The position numbers were made by a program, and so were the translations under genes. This document shows positions 15,800-24,843 of a stretch of DNA of 64,000 nucleotides, in pieces (within the stretch, counting starts at the first letter, position 1; each line of letters begins with the position of its first letter). Under the pieces are notes generated by a model. The model ran no database searches. It was not told the origin of the DNA and saw only the letters and a list, made by a program, of their open reading frames with translations. Source of the stretch: Clostridium drakei (GTDB taxonomy: Bacteria > Bacillota > Clostridia > Clostridiales > Clostridiaceae); assembly GCF_000633595.2 (NCBI RefSeq), contig NZ_JIBU02000023.1:406944-470943 (forward strand). The letters are read 5' to 3'.

Positions 15800-16114
15800 A
15801 GATGGACATAAGTAATTAAGTGTATTCTACAGAGAGACGATGGTTGGTGAAAATCGTTCAAAAAACTTAATGAAATACATTCCTGAACTGTAAGCTGAAT
15901 TTTTAGTAGGCTGAGCCGCTAACTCGCGTTAAGAGTAAGAGATGATTAATATTTTATTTATCTGAAAGTAGGGTGGTACCACGACTAAGTTCGTCCCTTG
16001 GTTGTGGTAACACCTTTTTTATTTTGTTCATAACCTTACTTTCATTAAATATCATTATTAATCAATTAGGGTGGTACCACGATTTTTCGTCCCTTGGCCA
16101 GGGGGCGATTTTTT
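15800..16114 (+). promoter_or_regulatory. T-box riboswitch with one Stem I and two antiterminator/terminator modules, probable tyrosine specifier
   Basis: Stem I shows AGAGAGACGATGGTTGGTGAAAATCG-type sequence at 15831-15855. The specifier region GAAATACATTCCTGAAC aligns with the T-box consensus best if the codon is TAC (15876-15878), tyrosine. AGTAGGCTGAGCCG (15905-15918) is the next conserved block. T-box 1, AGGGTGGTACCACG, is at 15970-15983; terminator 1 pairs 15972-15982 with 16004-16014 and has a T run. A second identical T-box at 16068-16081 has its own terminator (16087-16093 with 16101-16108, T run), but only about 50 nt separate it from terminator 1, so it has no Stem I of its own. 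The TGGT in both T-boxes pairs with an ACCA tRNA end, which fits a tRNA with A73 such as tRNA-Tyr. Confidence 0.9.
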
Positions 16115-16179
16115 ATTTAAAAATTTAAATTAAACATCACTACTAAATTTAACACTACTACAAAAAGGGGGCTATCATA

Positions 16180-17610
16180 ATGAATATTTCTTTAATCATA
16201 GTTGCATTATATATAATAATACTTTTTATAATAAGCTTTTTTGCTAAAAAAAGAGCTGGTAAAGGCAGTGAAAGTTATACTCTGGCAGGCAGAAAATTAA
16301 CTGTACCTCTTGTAACTTGTTCACTTATAGGTCTTGCTATAGGAGGTTCTTCCACTATAGGAGTTGCTGAACAAGCTTATAGTTTGGGGCTTTCAGCTGG
16401 ATGGTACAATGTTGCTTGGGGATTTGGAGCTATAGTAATGGGGCTTGCTTTAGCTGGTAAATATAGAGATTTTAATGTTTCAACTGTACCTGAGCTTTTT
16501 GGTAGATTTTATGATAAAAAAAGTAGAGTTGCATGTGTTATTTGCCAAATAATTATTCAAATTGTAGTTGTATCTCTTCAATACATCGCTGGTGGTGCAA
16601 TTTTATCGTCATTATTACCAGGAGTATTTACATTAAAAACTGGTATGATAATAAGTGCTTGCGTATTTATAGGTATAACCTTTATAGGTGGTATGTGGTC
16701 TGCTGGATTATGTAATTTGTTTAATGTACCTTTAAAATATATAGGTATTATCCTATGCACAATACTAGCTGTATCTTCTAGAGGAGGATTACACAACTTA
16801 AGTCAACAGCTTCCTCATAATGTTCCTTACTTTAATTTTATACAAGGAACAGGTATATGGGTTGTACTTAGCTGGATATTAATAATGACTACTCAAGCCA
16901 TGTCAATGCAAGGTCCTGTACAATTGACTTTTGCTGCTAAAAATGCAAAAACTGCAAGAAATGGATTTATACTTGGAGGATTACTTATGATTCCTATAGG
17001 ATTCTTGTGTGCTCTAATAGGAATGTCAGCTAGAACAGCTTTTCCAGGAGTAAGTGCTACTATGGCATTACCTAAAATGATATTGTCTTTAAATCCATTA
17101 GTAGCTGGAATAACTCTTGCAGCACTTTGGGCAGCAGATGTATCATCTGCTTGTAGTATGCTTTTAGGGTCTGCTACTCTTATTTCTCATGATGTTTACA
17201 AGGAATTTATTAATCCTAAGGTTGATGATAAAAAACTTTTAGTTATAAATAAAATACTTGTTTGTATTTTAGGAGTAATAACCTTTGTATTGGCTTTATC
17301 TATAGGCGGCATTTTAAAAACTATATCAATAGGCTTAAGTTTATCTACAGCATTTACTGTTACATTTTTATTTACTATATTTTTACCTAAGCTTTGTAGA
17401 AGAAACTCAGCATTTTGCACTATCATAGTTGGAATAGTAACTCTTTTCTTATGGCAGCTTGTACCTGCAGTAAGAATTTTCCCTCATGTTATATTCATGG
17501 AATGGTTAGCATGTCTATCTACATTTTTATTAGTAGCAATATTCGATAAAGAAATTTTAAAAAATATTCAAGTACCAATAAATAAATCTGCTTTACCTAA
17601 AGTAGAATAA
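16180..17610 (+). CDS. Sodium:solute symporter (SSS family), probable tyrosine transporter
   Basis: 476 residues with about 12-13 membrane helices, no soluble domain. SSS features are the N-terminal TLAGRKLTVPLVTCSLIGLA and GGSSTIGVAEQAY, GGMWSAGLCN, and the central LWAADVSSACSMLLGSATL, which corresponds to the sodium-binding helix. The family imports amino acids, sugars, carboxylates and others with Na+. It is controlled by the upstream T-box, which argues for an amino-acid substrate; the specifier reading makes tyrosine the best guess. An AAAGGGGGC site precedes the ATG. It is a single-gene transcript. Confidence 0.85.
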   Translation: MNISLIIVALYIIILFIISFFAKKRAGKGSESYTLAGRKLTVPLVTCSLIGLAIGGSSTIGVAEQAYSLGLSAGWYNVAWGFGAIVMGLALAGKYRDFNVSTVPELFGRFYDKKSRVACVICQIIIQIVVVSLQYIAGGAILSSLLPGVFTLKTGMIISACVFIGITFIGGMWSAGLCNLFNVPLKYIGIILCTILAVSSRGGLHNLSQQLPHNVPYFNFIQGTGIWVVLSWILIMTTQAMSMQGPVQLTFAAKNAKTARNGFILGGLLMIPIGFLCALIGMSARTAFPGVSATMALPKMILSLNPLVAGITLAALWAADVSSACSMLLGSATLISHDVYKEFINPKVDDKKLLVINKILVCILGVITFVLALSIGGILKTISIGLSLSTAFTVTFLFTIFLPKLCRRNSAFCTIIVGIVTLFLWQLVPAVRIFPHVIFMEWLACLSTFLLVAIFDKEILKNIQVPINKSALPKVE

Positions 17611-17712
17611 TATAAAAAGATATATCAATTAAAAAAATTCAAATCTTAAATAAATAAACATGATTAGCATGTTCAAGTTAGCAATTAAAATTTAATCTTA
17701 ATTAAAAAATAG

Positions 17713-17778
17713 AGCTGTGGCATTAAGAATAAATACTACAATATATTTATTGTATGTAAATTTCTTACCACCACAGCT
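17713..17778. terminator. Terminator between symporter and alcohol dehydrogenase genes
   Basis: AGCTGTGG (17713-17720) pairs with CCACAGCT (17771-17778), and inward TAAGAA pairs with TTCTTA. It lies between convergent genes. Confidence 0.65.
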
Positions 17779-17900
17779 TTACTTCACTTTTATTATTCAG
17801 CCATATCGTATATTTAAGTATTGTTCACAAAATTAAATGCTTAATGTATACTTCTGTACTAACATTAGCAAAAGTTAATCAACTTAGTGTATAATGTGAA

Positions 17901-19064
17901 CTATAGTGCTGCTTTAAATATACTTAGCACATCTTTTTCATCTAAGGCCTTAATAACACCAATCTTTCCTCTACTTACAGATTTCTTTGCCATTTCTTCT
18001 AATCTATCTTCCCCTATACCAACTTCTTTTAAAGTTGTAGGTAATACTAGAGAAACAAAGTATTCCTTAGTTTTCTCAATAGCTTCATTAGCTATTGACA
18101 TCTTATCATGATTTTTGTCTATTCCCCAAACATTTACTCCATATTCAACAAAGTTATCTACAGTATTTTCATCTAAAACATACTTCATCCAATGAGGTGT
18201 TAAAATTGCAAGTCCTACTCCATGAGTAATATCATATATTGCACTTAATTCATGCTCCATTGGATGAACAGCCCAGTTACGTGTTTTTCCATATGCTAGT
18301 AATCCATTTATAGCTAAGCTTGAAGCCCACATTAGGTTAGCTCTTGCTTCATAATTTTCAGGATCTTTAACTGCTTTTACACCATATTCTATACAAGTCT
18401 TAAGAATGGCTTCTGATATTCTATTTTGTATAAATGTTTCCCTTGTATTAGTAAAATAAGATTCAAAAGTATGACTCATTATATCAGCTGTTCCAGATGC
18501 TGTTTGATTGGCAGGTACTGAAAAAGTATATTCAGGATCTAAAATGGAAAATTTAGGTGCCATATCAGGATGAGATGTTCCTAGTTTTTCATTAGTTTCA
18601 GTATTTGAGATTACAGCAAATACATCCATTTCTGAACCTGTTGCAGCTAGAGTTAATATAGATGCAATAGGAAGAACTTTTTTTATCTTTCTTGGATTAA
18701 CTACAATGTCCCATGGATCACCTTCATAATAATATCCCGCTGCTATAGCTTTAGCACAATCAATTGAGCTACCACCACCTACTGCAAGTACAAAATCTAT
18801 ATTATTATCCTTACATATTTTTATACCTTTTCTTACTGTTGTTATTCTTGGATTTGGTTCTACACCAGAAAGTTCACAAAAATCAATGTTTTCTTCTTTT
18901 AAAATATTAACTATCTTATCATATATACCATTTCTTTTTATACTTCCTCCTCCATAAACAATTAAAACTTTAGCTCCATATTGTTTTATATTAGTACCAA
19001 GTACTTTTATTCGTCCTTTCCCAAAAAATACTTTTGTAGGAATTGAATAGTTGAAGTTTTGCAT
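17901..19064 (-). CDS. Iron-containing alcohol dehydrogenase, butanol dehydrogenase (BdhA) type
   Basis: 387 residues after an AAGGGGT site. The N-terminal dinucleotide domain has VLIVYGGGSIKRNG and VLAVGGGSSIDCAKAIAAG; the C-terminal helical domain has ATGSEMD, SGTADIMSHTFE, NWAVHPMEHELSAIYDITHG and LTPHWMK. These supply the aspartate and three histidines that hold Fe2+ or Zn2+. It reduces aldehydes such as butyraldehyde with NAD(P)H during fermentation. The dense histidine block HPMEHELSA is characteristic of the BdhA/YugJ group rather than AdhE. No sigma-54 promoter is seen upstream, unlike the second alcohol dehydrogenase gene at 31348. Confidence 0.9.
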   Translation of the reverse strand: MQNFNYSIPTKVFFGKGRIKVLGTNIKQYGAKVLIVYGGGSIKRNGIYDKIVNILKEENIDFCELSGVEPNPRITTVRKGIKICKDNNIDFVLAVGGGSSIDCAKAIAAGYYYEGDPWDIVVNPRKIKKVLPIASILTLAATGSEMDVFAVISNTETNEKLGTSHPDMAPKFSILDPEYTFSVPANQTASGTADIMSHTFESYFTNTRETFIQNRISEAILKTCIEYGVKAVKDPENYEARANLMWASSLAINGLLAYGKTRNWAVHPMEHELSAIYDITHGVGLAILTPHWMKYVLDENTVDNFVEYGVNVWGIDKNHDKMSIANEAIEKTKEYFVSLVLPTTLKEVGIGEDRLEEMAKKSVSRGKIGVIKALDEKDVLSIFKAAL

Positions 19065-19373
19065 GATTTGATACCCCTTTCTATTAATGACTTATCTTTT
19101 TGATTTTAATAAATTTTAATTAAATATAGGATATAATTATTAACTTGTTAAATAATTTACCCTCAATTAAAATAATATCATCTTATTTCATTTTTTGCTA
19201 CATTTTGCTTTATATTTAGTATAAACTTTGATTAGGCAAATAAATCTGCAAATCGTTAAAAATACTTAATTTCTTTACAAAAAATTTCAAACTAAACTGT
19301 TGTAACATTAACCAAATTACTTACAAATTGAAGATAAAAATAAAAAGACATTTTAAATGCCTTTTTTACAATA
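19065..19373. other. AT-rich gap between alcohol dehydrogenase and RNase H-like genes
   Basis: About 310 bp without a gene. GGCAT/ATGTC with a T-rich tail on the minus strand (about 19346-19364) may terminate the RNase H-like transcript. I see no confident promoter for the alcohol dehydrogenase gene. Confidence 0.4.
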
Positions 19374-19835
19374 CTATTTAGAATACCTATTTGCTATGGA
19401 TGATGCTGCATATGAATATGGCTTTGTTTTACAATTAAAACCACAAGAATTTATCCATGATGTAATTTCAGCTATAACCTTAGATGAAGGTCCATTATCT
19501 CCAGCATCTACATGTATAGATATATCATATTTAAAGTATTTATCTTCAAATAGTTCCACAAATTTCGTGGCAATATTAATACTTATATTTGTTTCATAAA
19601 AAATTTTTTGACGTATATTGGTAATTTTGCTTACTCTTTTAGTATCATAAAAAAATATTCCACCATTTCCCACCCTATGAACAGCTACTACTATAACTAC
19701 TTTAGTTAAATCAAAATTTTGTGAATCAGTACCTATAGATATTTTATATTCTTTTTCTGGTCTTTCACTAACATAGTTCTTAATTAATTCAACCATATTT
19801 TTAAAATCAACTTCACCATAAGTTATACTTTTCAT
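19374..19835 (-). CDS. RNase H-like protein, YkuK/DUF458 family
   Basis: 153 residues. DUF458 motifs are KISIGTDSQNF at the start of the fold (first acidic residue), ISIHVDAGDNGPSS in the middle (second and third), and KTKPYSYAASSIANRYSK at the C-terminus. The family has an RNase H fold with conserved acidic residues and is widespread in spore-forming Firmicutes; the nucleic-acid substrate is not established. An AAGGGG site lies about 11 nt upstream of the ATG. It is the last of three small minus-strand genes, but the spacing does not show a firm operon. Confidence 0.85.
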   Translation of the reverse strand: MKSITYGEVDFKNMVELIKNYVSERPEKEYKISIGTDSQNFDLTKVVIVVAVHRVGNGGIFFYDTKRVSKITNIRQKIFYETNISINIATKFVELFEDKYFKYDISIHVDAGDNGPSSKVIAEITSWINSCGFNCKTKPYSYAASSIANRYSK

Positions 19836-19926
19836 TTAAAATCATTCCCCTTATTATAAAGTATAATTATTATATTATATTAATTTTTAGCAATTTAAGT
19901 TCATTTAAAAATATTATAATTTTAAA

Positions 19927-20079
19927 CTAGTCAACTATTTTATTAATCAATTTTTCAATTTCATTCTCTGTTGCTATTCCCATTTCAATTGATTTTTTTA
20001 TATTATGTATAATATATTCTTCTGAAACTTTTGATGCATCAGACAACTTTTTAATCATATTCATAAGTTTATCACTCAT
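19927..20079 (-). CDS. Small helical protein, unknown
   Basis: GAGGTG precedes an ATG at 20079 with good spacing and opens a 50-codon frame: MSDKLMNMIKKLSDASKVSE at the start and ATENEIEKLINKIVD at the end. The composition is amphipathic and highly charged, almost certainly all helical, with no cysteine, signal or membrane segment. I recognise no family. Codon use and the clean ribosome site make it a likely real gene. Its neighbours on the same strand are the YopX-like and YkuK-like genes. Confidence 0.55.
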   Translation of the reverse strand: MSDKLMNMIKKLSDASKVSEEYIIHNIKKSIEMGIATENEIEKLINKIVD

Positions 20080-20164
20080 ATTAACACCTCATTTATTAAT
20101 ATTTTTAATTCTATTATAAATCACTATTTTTATGTAATTATTAATTTGGTGTTAAAATATTGTA

Positions 20165-20539
20165 TTATTTCTTTATAAACTCTGAATTTTCATATATATT
20201 TCCTACAATTATTATATTACCATTTAACATTTGAATATATAAATATTCATTTTCCACATAAAATCCATATAAATCAGTGGAATCACTAAGTTCTCCACAT
20301 TCTCCAATATACTTTGAAAAACTATATTTTCCAAACCTCACTGGAAGCTTTAATGAAATTTTTTCATTATTTATAGCAATTATATCTCCTTCATAAATTT
20401 CTCTACCATTCTTATTCTTAAGGCCTGTATATTGCAATATTTCACATTTTTCATTTATATCTTGTTCTTTCATATCGTATATAAAAAAAGGTTTACTAAT
20501 TGTAAAACCATTCCAAATTTTAAATTTAAATTCTCTCAT
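20165..20539 (-). CDS. YopX-family protein
   Basis: 124 residues after AAGGGAGATATAAA. The YopX layout is clear: N-terminal REFKFKIWNG, central LQYTGLKNKNGREIYEGDII, and C-terminal NIIIVGNIYENSEF. YopX proteins are common in phages and phage-derived islands of Firmicutes; their function is unknown. The usual variable middle is short here. No integrase, portal or replication gene is nearby, so it is an isolated survivor of a past insertion or a domesticated gene. Confidence 0.85.
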   Translation of the reverse strand: MREFKFKIWNGFTISKPFFIYDMKEQDINEKCEILQYTGLKNKNGREIYEGDIIAINNEKISLKLPVRFGKYSFSKYIGECGELSDSTDLYGFYVENEYLYIQMLNGNIIIVGNIYENSEFIKK

Positions 20540-20950
20540 TTTATATCTCCCTTATTTTTTAAGCTTCTTCATTTAATAATATTATAGCATTTAAATTTTG
20601 TTTCTTAAATGAAAATAACCATTAGTTCTTAAACTAATAGCCATTTTCAAACGTTGTATATATAATAAAGGGGGACTTTATTATCTTTTATTTTTCTCCA
20701 AGTTTTAATAACTTAGTATAATTATTATTATATATGCTAATTGTTACAATACTGTGTCATAATAGTTAAGCAACTATTTATATTTTAAAAACATTTTATG
20801 AATAGGTTGAAATACTACATGTATAATCTATTTTATTATCTTATAATACTTAACTTCCACTTGAATTAACCATTTGTTTAAACGTAAAATTATAGAATAA
20901 GCAATATTTAAGTAGCAATTCTATATTACATTAAAAGGATAGTGATATTT
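20540..20950. other. Gap with two hairpins upstream of the sigma-54 activator gene
   Basis: About 410 bp. Hairpin one spans 20611-20648 (GAAAAT...ATTTTC outside, ATTAGTT/AACTAAT inside). Hairpin two is ATAATAAAG-gggga-CTTTATTAT (20662-20684) with a T-rich tail, a plus-strand terminator shape with no plus-strand gene before it, so it could be an attenuator or end a small RNA. Nothing else is convincing. Confidence 0.45.
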
Positions 20951-22528
20951 ATGAAAAATTATTTAAGGCTCGAAATAATCTCTAAAGATAGACTTGGAAT
21001 GGTTTTAGATATTTTAAAGAAACTTTATGAAAATAACATAAGCATTCATTCACTAGAAGTCTTTCCAAACAAAGTATATATAAAGGTTGAAAATTTACAA
21101 GAATTAGCTAAAAAAATAAGTATCATAAAAAAACTACTTAAGATAGACGGTGTCATAAAGGTACAAGAAGTTGAGCTACTTTCTTATGAAAAAAACGAAA
21201 GGAAACTTCTTGCCATTATTGATGCTGTTCAAGATGGTATATTAGCCATAAATCACGATGAACAAGTAGAACTTTTTAATAATTATTGTGAAAAAATATT
21301 TCACACAAAAAAAGAATGTATAGTTGGAAAAAATGTAAAGCAACTTTTAGGCTATGATGAACCTATTATTAATCTTTTAAAAACTGGTAAGGATTATGAT
21401 AACATTGAAATATTCACAAAAAATACTAAAGGTAATTTTCACTATATTACTTCAGGACGCTCTGTAAAGGATGACAATGGACAAACTTTAGCTGCAGTTG
21501 CATCTCTAAAAGACATTAATGAAGCTATAGAAATGACAAATGTTATTATCTCCAAAGAAGACTTAGCTTTTAAAGATATTATAGGAAATAGTGCTTCCAT
21601 GATAAATATAAGAAAAATATGCATGGCTGTTGCAAATGGTAATTCTACTATACTTCTTCGTGGTGAAAGCGGCACAGGAAAAGAACTGTTTGCAAAGGCT
21701 ATACATAAATTAAGTTCAAGATCTAATAAAAACTTTCTTGCTATAAATTGTGCAGCTCTTCCTGATAATCTTATAGAAAGTGAACTTTTTGGATATGAAA
21801 AAGGTAGTTTTACTGGAGCTATTGAAAAAGGTAAGGACGGTTTATTCAAAGCAGCACATAATGGTACTTTATTTCTGGATGAAATTGGTGAATTATCACT
21901 TTCTCTTCAAGCAAAGCTTTTAAGGGTTTTACAAGAAGGTACCATAAGAAAAATAGGTAGTAGTATAGAACAAAAAATAGATGTAAGAATAATTGCAGCA
22001 ACTAATAGAAATTTGGAAGATATGATTAGTAAAAATACTTTTAGAGAGGATTTATATTATAGACTTAATGTAATACCTATATATATCCCTTGCCTTAAGG
22101 ATAGGATTGAAGATATACCTATGTTAGTTAATTTTTTTATAAAAAACTTGAATAAGCAAATGGGTAAAAATATAAAAGGTGCTGAAATGGCCTTTATAGA
22201 AAAGCTTGTAAATTCTAATTGGCCTGGTAATATACGAGAATTAAAAAATGTTGTAGAAAGAGCTATGAATCTATGTCACGGAAGTCTTCTCAAAGAAGAA
22301 AACTTAATTATGGACTTCGAAAAAAATTCGAATCATAAAATACCATCAGATGACTATGAATTCAATTTTAATTTTAAATTAAAAGATGTAGTTGAAGATG
22401 CTGAAAAAAAAGCTCTTATTTCAGCTATAAAAAAATATAAAAGTTGCAGAAAAGCTGCCAAAGCTCTTGGAGTATCTCATACTACTATAATAAATAAATT
22501 GAATAAGTACAAAATAGATTTTCATTAA
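20951..22528 (+). CDS. TyrR-like sigma-54-dependent activator (ACT-PAS-AAA-Fis)
   Basis: The ATG at 20951 (MKNYLRLEIISKDRLGMVLD) is preferred to the GTG at 20942; it gives 525 residues. Domains in order: ACT-like ligand domain about 1-72, PAS about 85-190, AAA+ about 208-440 with Walker A GESGTGKE at 238-245, the sigma-54 contact loop as GSFTGA (285-290, Ser in place of the usual Ala) and Walker B LFLDEIG; a Fis-type helix-turn-helix ends the protein (RKAAKALGVSHTTIINKLNK). This is the TyrR architecture but with an intact sigma-54 loop, so it should activate. Two exact TyrR boxes and a sigma-54 promoter lie downstream before methionine gamma-lyase, its likely target. Confidence 0.88.
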   Translation: MKNYLRLEIISKDRLGMVLDILKKLYENNISIHSLEVFPNKVYIKVENLQELAKKISIIKKLLKIDGVIKVQEVELLSYEKNERKLLAIIDAVQDGILAINHDEQVELFNNYCEKIFHTKKECIVGKNVKQLLGYDEPIINLLKTGKDYDNIEIFTKNTKGNFHYITSGRSVKDDNGQTLAAVASLKDINEAIEMTNVIISKEDLAFKDIIGNSASMINIRKICMAVANGNSTILLRGESGTGKELFAKAIHKLSSRSNKNFLAINCAALPDNLIESELFGYEKGSFTGAIEKGKDGLFKAAHNGTLFLDEIGELSLSLQAKLLRVLQEGTIRKIGSSIEQKIDVRIIAATNRNLEDMISKNTFREDLYYRLNVIPIYIPCLKDRIEDIPMLVNFFIKNLNKQMGKNIKGAEMAFIEKLVNSNWPGNIRELKNVVERAMNLCHGSLLKEENLIMDFEKNSNHKIPSDDYEFNFNFKLKDVVEDAEKKALISAIKKYKSCRKAAKALGVSHTTIINKLNKYKIDFH

Positions 22529-22562
22529 ATATTCCATATATTTTTATATAAATTTTTAAAAC

Positions 22563-22600
22563 TGTAAATATTTTTTTACAAGTGTAAATAAAATTTTACA
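22563..22600 (+). promoter_or_regulatory. Two TyrR-type boxes (upstream activator sites)
   Basis: TGTAAATATTTTTTTACA (22563-22580) and TGTAAATAAAATTTTACA (22583-22600) both match TGTAAA-N6-TTTACA exactly. Their centres are 20 bp apart, close to two helical turns, and they lie about 90-125 bp upstream of the expected sigma-54 start. A lone TTTACA half site follows at about 22628. Confidence 0.8.
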
Positions 22601-22661
22601 CTTTCTAATAAAAAGTGGTTGAAAACATTTACACAATACTGCTAACTCCCTTTCTTTGATA

Positions 22662-22677
22662 TTGGCACAGAATTTGC
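22662..22677 (+). promoter_or_regulatory. Sigma-54 promoter of methionine gamma-lyase
   Basis: TTGGCACAGAATTTGC has the invariant GG (22664-22665) and GC (22676-22677) exactly 10 bp apart, matching the TTGGCAC-N5-TTGC consensus. The start should be near 22689, about 36 nt before the ATG. Confidence 0.88.
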
Positions 22678-22724
22678 TTTTATAATTATTGTAAATAAAA
22701 ACATTTAGGGAGGTTAAAATTCTT

Positions 22725-23927
22725 ATGAAAGATATTAAAAAAATGGGATTTAACACATTAGCAATACATGGTGGTCATGTTGGTGATAAACAATTTGGAT
22801 CTTTAGCTACTCCAATATATCAAACATCAACTTTTATATTTGATTCAGCTGAACAAGGAGGAAAAAGATTTGCCGGTGAAGAAAACGGTTATATATATTC
22901 TAGACTTGGAAATCCAACTTGTTCAGAAGTTGAAGATAAATTAGCTTTATTAGAAGGTGCTGAGGCTGCTGTATCTACTGCATCTGGTATGGGCGCAATT
23001 TCTGCTGCACTTTGGACTGCACTTAAAGCTGGTGATCATGTGGTTGCATCAGATACTTTATATGGATGCACTTTCGCTCTTTTAAATCATGGTCTTACAA
23101 GATTTGGCGTTGATGTAACATTTGTTGATGCAACAAACATTGAAGACATAAAAAAAGCATTAAAACCAAATACAAAAGTTGTTTATCTTGAAACTCCAGC
23201 AAACCCAACATTAAAAATTAATGATATCAAAAAAATATCTACTGTAGCTCATGAAAATAATAAGGATTGCCTTGTATTTGTAGATAATACATTCTGTACT
23301 CCTTATATACAAAGACCTTTAGAATTAGGTGCTGACGTAGTTGTTCATTCTGCAACTAAATACTTAAATGGACATGGAGATGTTATCGCTGGATTCGCAG
23401 TTGGTAAAAAAGAATTTATAGATCAAGTTAAACTTTTTGGATTAAAAGATATGACTGGTGCAGTACTTAGTCCTTTTAATGCATACCTTATTATAAGAGG
23501 CATGAAAACTTTACCTATAAGAATGGAAAGACATTGCGAAAATGCTGTAAAGGTTGCTAAATTCTTAGAAGCACATCCTGCTATTTCAAAAGTATATTAT
23601 CCTGGTCTTGAAAGTTTCGAATATAATGATCTTGCTAAATCTCAAATGAAACTTCCAGGTGCTATGATTTCCTTTGAATTAAAAGGCGGTGTAGCAGAAG
23701 GTGCTCTAGTTATGAATAGTTTAAAGCTAGCAACTCTTGCTGTAAGCTTAGGAGATTCTGAAACTCTTATTGAACATCCTGCTTCCATGACTCACTCACC
23801 ATATTCAGCAGAAGAAAGACATGCTGCTGGAATAAGCGATGGTCTTGTAAGATTATCCGTTGGTCTAGAAGATGCAGAAGACATAATAAGTGATCTAAAA
23901 CAAGCTCTTGATTTAATAGTAAAATAA
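22725..23927 (+). CDS. megL: Methionine gamma-lyase
   Basis: 400 residues after GGGAGG. A Cys/Met-metabolism PLP enzyme: [40 protein letters not shown], and the PLP lysine in [13 protein letters not shown]. The C-terminal [21 protein letters not shown] is typical. It splits methionine to methanethiol, ammonia and 2-oxobutyrate, feeding energy metabolism in amino-acid fermenters. Cystathionine gamma-lyase or O-acetylhomoserine sulfhydrylase are alternatives; the sequence is closest to the methionine gamma-lyase group in my judgement. It is controlled by the adjacent TyrR-like sigma-54 activator and ends at a 17-bp terminator. Confidence 0.88.
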   Translation: MKDIKKMGFNTLAIHGGHVGDKQFGSLATPIYQTSTFIFDSAEQGGKRFAGEENGYIYSRLGNPTCSEVEDKLALLEGAEAAVSTASGMGAISAALWTALKAGDHVVASDTLYGCTFALLNHGLTRFGVDVTFVDATNIEDIKKALKPNTKVVYLETPANPTLKINDIKKISTVAHENNKDCLVFVDNTFCTPYIQRPLELGADVVVHSATKYLNGHGDVIAGFAVGKKEFIDQVKLFGLKDMTGAVLSPFNAYLIIRGMKTLPIRMERHCENAVKVAKFLEAHPAISKVYYPGLESFEYNDLAKSQMKLPGAMISFELKGGVAEGALVMNSLKLATLAVSLGDSETLIEHPASMTHSPYSAEERHAAGISDGLVRLSVGLEDAEDIISDLKQALDLIVK

Positions 23928-23996
23928 ATTTAATGCAGATATCTAAAAACTTAAATTTTATAAAAACTTATAATAGCACTTTAAATAATCATTAAA

Positions 23997-24043
23997 AATA
24001 AGGAATTACTAATAAATATTATATTCATTAGTAATTCCTTATT
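23997..24043. terminator. 17-bp perfect terminator after methionine gamma-lyase
   Basis: AATAAGGAATTACTAAT (23997-24013) pairs perfectly with ATTAGTAATTCCTTATT (24027-24043). Confidence 0.8.
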
Positions 24044-24117
24044 TTAGAATTAATTAACTGCCTTATCAAGTGATTCTTTATGTAAGTTACTTATCATACT
24101 TAATAATTTATGTACTT

Positions 24118-24762
24118 CTATTGCATATTAGATATTATATCATCCATTTCTTCAAAAGCTTTTTCTATTGCTGCTTCTCTTCCAATTGATGGCATGTCAA
24201 CCCCTTCAACCATGATTTTATCAAACCTACTTATTCCTAAGAACTTAAATGTATCATGAATGTAATTTACTCCATGATTAATTTTACCTGAAAAAATTTT
24301 AGGATATACCCCTCCTGAAGATTGTATATACACCATTTTTCTCTCCCTATCATCAAGTAAACCCTTAACCTTATCAGGAGTTACACTAATAACTTTATTG
24401 TTAAGTATAATACAATCAATATAGGTCTTTAACTTGGCTGGAAACATCACACTCCACATAGGCGCCGCAATTACATAAACATCTGCACTTAAGAATTGAT
24501 CACATAATTCATTTATTCTATCTACCGCTAATTTGTCATCTTGTGACAATGCTTCATATTCCTGACCTGAAACCAATTCTGCCCTACACTTAAAATATTT
24601 ATAATTCATCTCAGGAATATATTCATTATAAATATCAAGCTCCATTAATTGGTACTCTGAATATTGTTCTATAAATCGATCAACAAATTCCCTACCTACG
24701 GTCTTACTAGTAGACATTTCTTCTGGTTTTGTACTAGCAGTAATATACAATAACTTTTTCAA
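24118..24762 (-). CDS. FMN-dependent NADH-azoreductase family flavoprotein
   Basis: 214 residues from a TTG at 24762, 8 nt after AAGGAG. It has the flavodoxin-like quinone-reductase fold: KKLLYITASTKPEEMSTSKTVG (FMN phosphate loop), AAPMWSVMFPAKLKTYID (flavin-binding strand and dimer contact) and YIQSSGGVYP. Members reduce quinones or azo dyes with NAD(P)H by two-electron transfer; the natural substrate is uncertain and detoxification is the usual proposal. Monocistronic. The gap upstream has no clear operator. Confidence 0.8.
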   Translation of the reverse strand: MKKLLYITASTKPEEMSTSKTVGREFVDRFIEQYSEYQLMELDIYNEYIPEMNYKYFKCRAELVSGQEYEALSQDDKLAVDRINELCDQFLSADVYVIAAPMWSVMFPAKLKTYIDCIILNNKVISVTPDKVKGLLDDRERKMVYIQSSGGVYPKIFSGKINHGVNYIHDTFKFLGISRFDKIMVEGVDMPSIGREAAIEKAFEEMDDIISNMQ

Positions 24763-24843
24763 TCAAATCATCTCCTTGAGTTTATATTTATTTTTCACTC
24801 AAGGATTGAATTTATGCATTTTCTATAAAAATTTGAAAGTATT

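Noticed and set aside
15876..15878. ATA (isoleucine) as the T-box specifier
   Set aside because: Shifting by one base to ATA breaks the alignment of the following aCuCCnGGAG-type consensus; TAC fits better. It is kept as the alternative in the findings.
10467..20539. Prophage or phage island spanning the amidase and YopX genes
   Set aside because: The two phage-like genes are 9 kb apart with ordinary genes between and no integrase, structural or replication genes.
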